In this document: one piece after another, positions 54,269 through 62,131 of the stretch | How the letters are laid out: each line of letters begins with the position of its first letter | How positions within the stretch are numbered: position 1 is the stretch's first letter | Source: Nostoc sp. ATCC 43529 | GTDB lineage: Bacteria > Cyanobacteriota > Cyanobacteriia > Cyanobacteriales > Nostocaceae | Direction of reading: 5' to 3' | Assembly (NCBI GenBank): GCA_003326205.1 | Contig: LWTK01000011.1 | Span: forward strand, 62,001 to 126,000 | Length of the DNA: 64,000 nt | Position numbers and translations under genes: made by a program | The notes under the pieces: model-generated | What the model saw: the letters and a program-made list of their open reading frames with translations, nothing else | Databases searched by the model: none | Told to the model about the DNA's origin: nothing

Positions 54269-54907
54269 TCCAGATTGATGCTTAGTTTCAAGCACAGATA
54301 CAGTTTAAGTCTTTAGATCGTACCGTTGCAGATACTCCTCAAGCCTTCATTTATGTCTGCACCAAAATACTGAGATCCAATTATTTTTTTTATCATATTT
54401 TAAGTAAAATTCCCTTTAAAGTCAGTATTATTACTCATGTAAACTGAAATCGTTAAAGTTATTCTGTAACCAGTAATATCACATTGGCTAGGTACTAAAA
54501 GATTACAATCTCTTGATATCGAAATCCAGGCGATCGCTTATTATTAAAATTGCTGTGCGTCAGAGCGTCCCCCACAATGATAAGTGTTTAACGGGACATG
54601 ATATGACCACTCACACAGCAAATTTTGGCGTTAACTATCTCATACCAGTTGTGTATAAAAATGCGCCGACATCTTAGTAATGACGATGAAAGTTTAGACC
54701 AAAGCAAATATCAAGAGATTAGCAAAAAAACCATAATTTCGCTACCTTATTGACTATTTAAAAAGACTTGGTAGCGAAATATTTGCCCAGGAAATATGCA
54801 AAAACTAGGGGTGCTGTTATCAAACAGCAGCCAAATTTTTGTGGAATGAATGCAATGTTTTTTTGTTGTTTTAATTAAATCCAACGCTGAAATAGAAGGA
54901 TTTACAC

Positions 54908-54973
54908 ATGCCAGAAACATTAATTGGAACTTCTTTAACCTACTACTTAATCATTATTAATGATAGGGCTTAG
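54908..54973 (+). CDS. Possible tiny peptide (21 residues)
   Basis: A frame of 21 codons (MPETLIGTSLTYYLIIINDR..) with an AGAAGGA ribosome site at good spacing. The peptide is hydrophobic in its second half. It could be a leader peptide or a small membrane peptide, but a chance frame is just as possible. Confidence 0.25.
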   Translation: MPETLIGTSLTYYLIIINDRA

Positions 54974-55454
54974 ACAACAAATAACTACAACTATAAATTT
55001 CATCTAGCAGCAATTCATCAATCCTTAGTGCAGCATCTAGTTTTACTTAAGCCGTAAATCTGCTAATTTTACTCAAAATAAGAATTATAAAATACTTAAC
55101 TTTTTTTATAAAAAATATTTAAAAAAAGTAAATTTTATTAGGAGTTAAATCAATATTTAGGATTAAAATATACCACTAATTGAAGACTACAAAATCGAAA
55201 CTTTGTTGGCATAAACGAACAAATCTATTTATTCAAAATACGGAATTCAGAATTTAATTTTTTGTCTAATGTGTTGATTATTTGCCATTAAAATTAGTTT
55301 ATAAATATTAATACAAAAAAGTATATTTCTTTACTAAGATTTTATATTATATGCTATCTTTAATTAACTCATAAATATCAAAAAAATATATCTATCATTA
55401 GATACATTTTGTTGATAGAGATTAGGAAAAAAATTGCTAAAAATAGGAAAAAAT

Positions 55455-57632
55455 ATGTCTCTAGCTTCTCATGTTATATCTTCTTCGTTAAGTCTCTCAA
55501 AAACAGATGTGCAAAGTATTCTGATTCTTCTATATAAATTAGTAAAACTTAGTAAGGCTTCCTTACAATACATGCAATATGACTACAACTATAATTATAT
55601 CCCTCCTTTAGCTATGACAGGTGCTCTCCCGTTGCCAGTCATTAAAATACAGGTTCCAATTCAAGAGTTACCAAATTTAAAATGGGTACTTTCGGTAGCT
55701 CAAAAAATAACACTACTTTTGGTGAATGATACTCTAACTAACTTTCCAAATTCCGCAGATTCTAATGTGTCTTATGGAATCGATGCTGATGCCGAAAGTA
55801 ATAGCTCAGCCATCGACAGTCAAGTAGAAGCTTTACAAGATATGGAGCAAACAATTAAAGATGCTGAGACTTGCGAAGATTTAGAAAAAATTGCTTTAAA
55901 TCTGGCATCAATTACTCAAGAAATTACTGAAGAAATTGTTAGTCACAATCCTTCTAATATTGTATCGTTTGATACTCAAGAGATATCAGAGTTTGAGGAG
56001 CATCTCAACAGGATTGATGAGGAGTTTGAATTGCATGAATTCCACAAAGAGCCTGGAAATATAGAATTTTTAGCGCCATTTAGTTTAGAAGATTCAATCA
56101 CAGATTTATTAAGTTCCGCTTTCAAAAAAATCATTGATTCTGATGCTAAATTATTGGAGTTAAAAGAAAGTAAACCATGTTCTATGGATGTAGATTTTTC
56201 TACACATGAATCTGCAATGAATCCAAGTATTGAAGATTATAATAAATTATTTGTCAAAATACCTCTACCACAAATTAGTTCTAGGTTTAAAGAGGATTTA
56301 GTTTTTGGCTATATGCAGGTTGCAGGGCCAAATCCGCTAATGCTGGAACAAGTATTACAACACGAAAAACCTTTAGAAATTAGTAACGAACAATATCAAA
56401 AAATAGTTGGTATTCCTAATGATTCTCTGGAGGCAGCAAGGCAGGAAGGTCGGCTTTATAAAGCTGATTATTCTAAGTTGAAAAATATGGAAAATGGTAG
56501 TTTTCCAAATCAGCAAAAGTATATATATTCGCCTTTAGCATTATTTGTAGTACCACCAGCTAGCAACCCATCTCGGTCTTTACTACCACTAGCTATTCAA
56601 TGCCAAGCTGAATATCCAGTGTTCACACCTCTTGATGGTGAGAACTGGGCGATCGCCAAAAGCATTGTGCAAATGGCCGATAGCAATTACCATGAACTAG
56701 TTAGCCATCTTGGTCGCACTCACTTATTTATCGAACCTTTCGTAATTGCTACTAAGCGGCGGTTACCAGCAAACCATCACTTAAGGATTTTACTGGAACC
56801 TCACTTTGAAGGGACTATATTAATCAATTACGGCGCACATCAACTTTTGATTGCCGATCGCCGACAAGTAGATGCACTTTTAGCTAGTACAATAGAGAGC
56901 GATCGCCAACTTACTGTTCAAGCTGCCCAAGATTATTTGCATCATTTCAACGATGCAATGTTTCCCAAAACTCTAACAAGTCGTGGTGTTGATAATATTT
57001 CTCAACTCCCTGAATATCCTTATCGAGATGATGGACTGCTCATTTGGAACGCAATTCATCAATGGGTAAGTGCCTATTTGAGCAGTTACTATATCAGTGG
57101 ACAACAAATATTAGCAGACCAAGCTTTACAAAATTGGGCAAAAGAATTAATTTCCCAACAAGGAGGCCGGCTACAAAATTTTGGTGAAGACGCTTCCGGC
57201 ACAATTAAAACCCTAGATTACTTAATTGATGCTGTTTCCACCATTATTTTTACTGCTAGCGCTCAACACGCTGCCGTTAATTTTGCCCAAGGCGAACTCA
57301 TGACCTATGCACCTGCTTTTCCTCTAGCCAGTTACTCTCCAGCGCCAACAAATCCCGACGAACAAGGCGACTTTATGAGTATGCTACCTCCCATAGAGCA
57401 AGCTAAAACTCAACTGAAAGTAACTTATTTGCTTGGGTCAGTTTACTATACACAGCTAGGGCAATACTCCAACTCATATTTTAAATCCAAGCCACAAATC
57501 AGTTCAGCCTTGGCGACTTTTCAAAATCAACTCAAAGGAATTGAGAAAGAAATTACTCAAAGGAATCGTACAAGAATAATGCCTTATAAATTCTTGCTAC
57601 CTTCCCAAATTCCCCAAAGTATAAATATCTAA
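55455..57632 (+). CDS. Lipoxygenase
   Basis: About 725 residues from the ATG at 55455 (TAGGAAAA upstream). It oxygenates polyunsaturated fatty acids using non-haem iron. The ligands are His418 and His423 (SHLGRTHL), His605 and Asn609 (SAQHAAVNF) and the C-terminal Ile (INI). RRLPANHHLRILLEPHFEGT and ISQLPEYPYRDDGLLIW are typical of the catalytic domain. The first 240 or so residues are a low-similarity, acidic region, and no clear PLAT domain is visible. Products would be oxylipins. The FMN reductase gene is convergent. Confidence 0.92.
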   Translation: MSLASHVISSSLSLSKTDVQSILILLYKLVKLSKASLQYMQYDYNYNYIPPLAMTGALPLPVIKIQVPIQELPNLKWVLSVAQKITLLLVNDTLTNFPNSADSNVSYGIDADAESNSSAIDSQVEALQDMEQTIKDAETCEDLEKIALNLASITQEITEEIVSHNPSNIVSFDTQEISEFEEHLNRIDEEFELHEFHKEPGNIEFLAPFSLEDSITDLLSSAFKKIIDSDAKLLELKESKPCSMDVDFSTHESAMNPSIEDYNKLFVKIPLPQISSRFKEDLVFGYMQVAGPNPLMLEQVLQHEKPLEISNEQYQKIVGIPNDSLEAARQEGRLYKADYSKLKNMENGSFPNQQKYIYSPLALFVVPPASNPSRSLLPLAIQCQAEYPVFTPLDGENWAIAKSIVQMADSNYHELVSHLGRTHLFIEPFVIATKRRLPANHHLRILLEPHFEGTILINYGAHQLLIADRRQVDALLASTIESDRQLTVQAAQDYLHHFNDAMFPKTLTSRGVDNISQLPEYPYRDDGLLIWNAIHQWVSAYLSSYYISGQQILADQALQNWAKELISQQGGRLQNFGEDASGTIKTLDYLIDAVSTIIFTASAQHAAVNFAQGELMTYAPAFPLASYSPAPTNPDEQGDFMSMLPPIEQAKTQLKVTYLLGSVYYTQLGQYSNSYFKSKPQISSALATFQNQLKGIEKEITQRNRTRIMPYKFLLPSQIPQSINI

Positions 57633-57662
57633 AGAATTCAGAATTCAGAAAATCTTAAGTAG

Positions 57663-57691
57663 GGTGCGTTACGGCTTTAGCCTAACGCACC
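57663..57691. terminator. Hairpin ggtgcgtta / taacgcacc between convergent genes
   Basis: A 9-bp stem with a partly paired loop (ggct/agcc), followed by gttttgtat. It sits midway between the lipoxygenase and FMN reductase stops and may terminate both. The gcgtta/taacgcac form is also a frequent dispersed repeat. Confidence 0.6.
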
Positions 57692-57713
57692 GTTTTGTAT
57701 ATCGGTAGTATTT

Positions 57714-58259
57714 TTAATTAACACCCCGTAGCTTGCGAGTATTATCAACTAAACTCTGGGCAAATTGGTCAAATCTTTGAGAAAGTTTCTCATCTAATAG
57801 CTTACCTTCAGGACTGAAAGCACTCCAAGCTTGTCCGATCGCAATTTGTTCTGGAATCACCCAACCGTGTACCCAGCGGACAATTAGCCTAAGGTCATTC
57901 AAAGCATTACTGTTAGACTGACCACCCAATACACTAATCAATCCCGTCACTTTATCAGATAGTTGGTCAAAGCTCATCAAATCCAGAGCATTTTTCAGAA
58001 CACCACTAACCCCACCATGATATTCTGGTGTCGCTAAAATTAACCCATGAGCGTCACTAACTGTATCCTGCAACCGCTTCACATCTGGGTATTCTGGATA
58101 CTCCTTTGCACCAGTACAAAATGGTAGCTGCAACTGCCGTAAATCGAGAATCTCTACCTCTCCACCTAAGGCTTCTATTCTTTGCATTGCAACCTGCAAC
58201 GCCAGATGGGTATATGAATTAGGTCTTAAACTACCGCCAATACCAACAATTTTCACCAT
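57714..58259 (-). CDS. NADPH-dependent FMN reductase
   Basis: A 181-residue flavodoxin-like reductase. IVGIGGSLRPNSYTHLAL is the phosphate-binding loop of FMN, LILATPEYHGGVSGVLKNALD is the YHGG/YNGS-type signature, and VLGGQSNSN the third loop. It reduces FMN or quinones, possibly in oxidative or metal stress. It is convergent with the lipoxygenase gene and probably monocistronic. Confidence 0.88.
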   Translation of the reverse strand: MVKIVGIGGSLRPNSYTHLALQVAMQRIEALGGEVEILDLRQLQLPFCTGAKEYPEYPDVKRLQDTVSDAHGLILATPEYHGGVSGVLKNALDLMSFDQLSDKVTGLISVLGGQSNSNALNDLRLIVRWVHGWVIPEQIAIGQAWSAFSPEGKLLDEKLSQRFDQFAQSLVDNTRKLRGVN

Positions 58260-58730
58260 AATTAACTCACAAATTACTAATTATCTGCGATCGCGAAGCC
58301 ACTTAAAACGAAGTCGTTATGATTATGTTTATTGTAGCGATTTGTATCAGAATGTGTCAAATTAAAATTTTGGAAAAAATTCTTGGTTTTTTCCCCTACC
58401 AAGGGTGATGGTTCGCCAACGATTCAGGAGCCAGTTGCAGCAGGTCTTCTAACTTATAGCTTATACAGCAAGTAACAGGCTTAAAAATATTTTGGTGTCG
58501 GTTTTGGGATAGATTTATGTCCTAATCTAACTGGCAACTGCTATAACTATTTCTGTGTAAATTATCTAGCTCATGGAGTTTATGCAATAGTTGGAAGACA
58601 TTTGGGAATGTTTTTGTCTGGAAGTTAGACTAGATAAGAAAACTGTAATATCCAGTTATTGGGATTTTTGCTAGAAGAATAGGCATAAAACCACAGCTCA
58701 ACTTCTGCCAGCAGACAAAGGGTAAATATT
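58260..58730. other. Gap upstream of ftsH
   Basis: About 470 bases with no supportable gene and no strong hairpin. A promoter for ftsH is expected here but not identified. Confidence 0.45.
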
Positions 58731-60620
58731 ATGACAAATTTGCGAAACAAAACGTTGATAAAACAGGGGTCATCAAAGCGCGTTGCTTGGATTGGTGGGC
58801 TAGCAGCTAGTTTGATGATGTTGCCAGTAATGTTTGGAAGTACACCTGTTTTGGCACAAAAACCAGAGACCAACTCTTTAAATTATGGTGAGTTGATTAA
58901 GAAAGCGAAGGCGGGAGAAATCGAAAAAGTTGAGCTTGATGAAGCCGAACAAATAGCAAAGGTTTATCTCAAAGGGCAAAAAGAGAACACACCACCGCAA
59001 CAGGTGAGACTTTTAGCGCAAAATACAGAATTGATTAACATTCTCAAAGATAAGAATGTTGAATTTGGTGAGATTTCTTCTGCGAACAGTCGGGCTGCTG
59101 TTGGTTTGTTGATTAATCTCATGTGGATTTTGCCGTTGATAGCTTTAATGCTATTGTTTTTGCGTCGTTCCACTAATGCTTCTAGCCAAGCGATGAATTT
59201 CGGTAAATCCAGAGCTCGTTTCCAAATGGAAGCAAAAACTGGTGTGAAATTTGATGATGTCGCTGGCGTTGAAGAAGCCAAAGAAGAATTGCAAGAAGTC
59301 GTTACCTTCCTGAAACAGCCAGAAAGATTTACTGCTGTGGGCGCACGTATTCCCAAAGGAGTATTGCTAATTGGCCCTCCTGGTACTGGTAAAACTTTAC
59401 TAGCAAAAGCGATCGCTGGTGAAGCGGGCGTACCATTCTTTAGCATTTCTGGTTCGGAATTTGTGGAAATGTTCGTTGGTGTGGGTGCATCCCGCGTGCG
59501 TGACTTGTTTAAAAAAGCCAAAGATAATGCACCTTGCCTGATATTTATCGATGAAATCGACGCGGTAGGTAGACAACGGGGTGCTGGTATCGGTGGCGGA
59601 AACGATGAGCGAGAACAAACCCTCAACCAACTGCTCACTGAAATGGATGGTTTTGAAGGTAACACTGGCATCATTATTATTGCTGCCACAAACCGCCCGG
59701 ATGTATTAGATGCAGCGCTGCTCAGACCAGGACGCTTTGACAGACAAGTGATGGTGGATGCACCGGATCTCAAAGGGCGACTGGAAATTTTGCAAGTCCA
59801 CGCCCGGAATAAGAAGATTGACCCTAGCGTATCATTAGAAGCGATCGCCCGCCGCACTCCTGGTTTTACAGGCGCAGACTTAGCCAACTTACTCAACGAA
59901 GCTGCCATTCTCACAGCTAGGAGACGCAAAGAAGCCGTCACCATCTTAGAAATCGATGATGCTGTAGATAGAGTAGTTGCGGGTATGGAAGGCACCGCCT
60001 TGGTAGACAGCAAGAGCAAGCGTTTAATTGCCTACCATGAAGTCGGACATGCCTTAGTCGGTACATTGCTCAAAGACCACGACCCGGTACAAAAAGTTAC
60101 TCTCATCCCCCGCGGCCAAGCACTGGGATTAACTTGGTTTACTCCCAACGAAGAACAAGGATTGATTTCCCGTTCCCAACTCAAAGCACGTATTACTGCG
60201 ACTTTGGGCGGTCGTGCTGCTGAGGAAATTGTTTTTGGTAAGCCAGAAGTCACCACAGGCGCAGGAGACGACCTGCAAAAAGTAACAGGAATGGCACGCC
60301 AAATGGTTACACGGTTTGGGATGTCAGAATTAGGCCCGTTGTCCCTAGAAAATCAAAGTGGAGAAGTATTTTTGGGGCGTGACTGGATGAATAAATCAGA
60401 CTATTCCGAGGAAATTGCCGCCAAAATTGATTCCCAAGTCCGCGAAATTGTCAACAATTCCTACATCAAAGCAAAAGAACTATTGGAAGAAAACCGCGTA
60501 CTTTTGGAACGTTTAGTAGACTTGCTAGCAGAACAAGAGACAATTGAAGGCGATTTATTCCGCAAAATTGTTGCTGAAAATGTTCAGATAGTGGATGAAA
60601 AAGTGGCTGTATCTCATTAA
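58731..60620 (+). CDS. ftsH: ATP-dependent zinc metalloprotease FtsH
   Basis: A 629-residue membrane AAA protease. Two membrane segments (around residues 20-40 and 117-140) flank a lumenal domain. Walker A GPPGTGKT, Walker [13 protein letters not shown], the pore [13 protein letters not shown], the arginine region [21 protein letters not shown] and the zinc motif HEVGH (His436) are all intact. Cyanobacteria have several FtsH; these degrade damaged photosystem II proteins and regulate other membrane proteins. Which paralogue this is cannot be decided by eye. Confidence 0.95.
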   Translation: MTNLRNKTLIKQGSSKRVAWIGGLAASLMMLPVMFGSTPVLAQKPETNSLNYGELIKKAKAGEIEKVELDEAEQIAKVYLKGQKENTPPQQVRLLAQNTELINILKDKNVEFGEISSANSRAAVGLLINLMWILPLIALMLLFLRRSTNASSQAMNFGKSRARFQMEAKTGVKFDDVAGVEEAKEELQEVVTFLKQPERFTAVGARIPKGVLLIGPPGTGKTLLAKAIAGEAGVPFFSISGSEFVEMFVGVGASRVRDLFKKAKDNAPCLIFIDEIDAVGRQRGAGIGGGNDEREQTLNQLLTEMDGFEGNTGIIIIAATNRPDVLDAALLRPGRFDRQVMVDAPDLKGRLEILQVHARNKKIDPSVSLEAIARRTPGFTGADLANLLNEAAILTARRRKEAVTILEIDDAVDRVVAGMEGTALVDSKSKRLIAYHEVGHALVGTLLKDHDPVQKVTLIPRGQALGLTWFTPNEEQGLISRSQLKARITATLGGRAAEEIVFGKPEVTTGAGDDLQKVTGMARQMVTRFGMSELGPLSLENQSGEVFLGRDWMNKSDYSEEIAAKIDSQVREIVNNSYIKAKELLEENRVLLERLVDLLAEQETIEGDLFRKIVAENVQIVDEKVAVSH

Positions 60621-60639
60621 GAGATTAGTCAAGATTTAC

Positions 60640-60674
60640 TAGTCAATAGTTGATAAACTCTCAACTATTGACTA
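60640..60674. terminator. Hairpin tagtcaatagttga / tcaactattgacta after ftsH
   Basis: A perfect 14-bp stem with a seven-base loop, 20 bases after the ftsH stop. It probably terminates ftsH, though no strong T run is next to it. Confidence 0.6.
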
Positions 60675-61116
60675 TGAAATATGGGTTTTAGTTTGTACTA
60701 TTGATTTGTAAAATACAGCGTATTTCAGATAAATGAAGTACATGGGTAGGGGCACAGCCATGTTCCCTACAATTATCTGTACCTCACGCCTGTTACAATT
60801 TGCTCTAAATGATAGATCTTTATTAAACGAACCGCAAAGGACGCAAAGAGCGCAAAGTAAAGTACTAATACCAATTTGAAAAAAAAATGCGACAGATGGG
60901 TAGGGGCACAACATTGTTGTGCCCTTACGGATAATTGATGTGTCGCAAACATTATTTGAATTGGTATAAAGCTTAAAAAATTAGGTTCTTCAGTAATTGG
61001 TATCCTAAATAAACCTAGCAAAAACTGAAAATATCACTGTCAAACATAATTCTCCATCCACCCGATTGCGGTAAAGTTGCAAATAAACGTGCATCTAAAG
61101 CCAGGAGGAAAGAGTC
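60675..61116. repeat. Repeat-rich gap between ftsH and the dehydrogenase gene
   Basis: It contains aaccgcaaaggacgcaaagag units near 60830 and the inverted-end element at 60868-60967. AGGAGGA lies directly before the next GTG start. No gene is seen. Confidence 0.55.
60868..60967. mobile_element. MITE-like element with ataccaatt ends
   Basis: ataccaattt at the left is mirrored by aattggtat at the right. Inside, gcgaca/tgtcgc and gggcacaa/ttgtgccc form nested stems. It has no coding potential. Confidence 0.6.
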
Positions 61117-62121
61117 GTGAAAGCAGTCTTAATGACAGCAGCTGGCAGTCCGGAAGTTCTGCAAGTACAGGACGTGCCAAACCCTGCTGTTCCCGTGGGA
61201 AACACCGAACTTTTAGTCCGCTTAGTGGCGGCTGGTCTTAACCCCATTGATACCAAACTTCGTAGCCGAGGCACTTTTTACAGCGATCGCCTGCCAAGTA
61301 TTTTAGGATGTGATGGTGCAGGTATTGTGGAAGCTGTAGGTGCTGGCGTACAACGTTTTCGCCCAGGTGATGAAGTATATTTTTGCTATGGCGGCTTAGG
61401 CGCACACCAAGGCAATTATGCAGAATATACCGTTGTGGATGAGCGGTTTGTGGCACGTAAACCCGCGTCTATTTCCTTCGCCGAAGCAGCAGCAGCGCCT
61501 TTAGTCTTAATCACAGCTTGGGAAGCTTTATACGAACGCGGACGATTAGAACCTGGGGAACGAGTTCTGATTCATGCCGGTGCTGGTGGTGTTGGACACG
61601 TAGCTATTCAATTAGCAAAACTCAAAGGTGCTAGCGTTTCTACCACCGTAGGTTCTCAAGAAAAGGCTAATTTCGTCAAACAATTAGGTGCTGACCACAC
61701 CATTTTATACAAACAAACTGACTTCGTACAAGCAGTATTAGATTGGACAAATGGCGAAGGCGTAGATTTGGCTTTTGATACCGTAGGCGGCGAAACCTTC
61801 CACAAAACTTTCCCCGCAGTACGGGTGTATGGTGATATTGTGACGATTCTCGAACCAGATGCCAATACTGTTTGGAAAACTGCTAGACTGCGTAATCTCC
61901 GCATCGGCTTAGAATTAATGCTGACACCAGCATTGCTGGGATTAGAAGAGAGTCTCCATCATCATGCAGAAATTCTCGAACAATCTGCCACCTGGATCGA
62001 TGAAGGTAAGTTAAAAATTCATGTTAGCCACGAGTTTCCGTTAGAAGAAGCGGCTAAAGCTCATCAATTACTTGAAAGTGGTTCCGTAACGGGTAAAATT
62101 GTTCTGCTAATTAGGGATTGA
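61117..62121 (+). CDS. Zinc-less MDR quinone oxidoreductase-like dehydrogenase
   Basis: A 334-residue medium-chain dehydrogenase/reductase. LNPIDTKLRSRG and LPSILGCDGAGIVEAVGAGV form the catalytic half, and the NADPH-binding VLIHAGAGGVGHVAIQLAKLKGA marks the Rossmann half. The usual zinc ligands are absent, so it belongs to the quinone-oxidoreductase (QOR) branch. The start is GTG 61117, preceded by AGGAGGA. Its stop lies 10 bases before the start of the pentapeptide-repeat gene, so they may be co-transcribed. Confidence 0.88.
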   Translation: MKAVLMTAAGSPEVLQVQDVPNPAVPVGNTELLVRLVAAGLNPIDTKLRSRGTFYSDRLPSILGCDGAGIVEAVGAGVQRFRPGDEVYFCYGGLGAHQGNYAEYTVVDERFVARKPASISFAEAAAAPLVLITAWEALYERGRLEPGERVLIHAGAGGVGHVAIQLAKLKGASVSTTVGSQEKANFVKQLGADHTILYKQTDFVQAVLDWTNGEGVDLAFDTVGGETFHKTFPAVRVYGDIVTILEPDANTVWKTARLRNLRIGLELMLTPALLGLEESLHHHAEILEQSATWIDEGKLKIHVSHEFPLEEAAKAHQLLESGSVTGKIVLLIRD

Positions 62122-62131
62122 ACGATCGAGC

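Larger units (their letters stand above)
54234..55454. other. Long AT-rich gap ahead of the lipoxygenase gene
   Basis: About 1.2 kb that holds one hairpin (54249-54268) and one possible tiny ORF (54908-54973), but no recognisable gene. The last 400 bases are extremely AT-rich. Confidence 0.5.

Noticed and set aside
58964..60019. A 351-codon minus-strand frame inside ftsH
   Set aside because: It mirrors the ftsH coding frame, has no recognisable domain and lies wholly within a strongly conserved gene.
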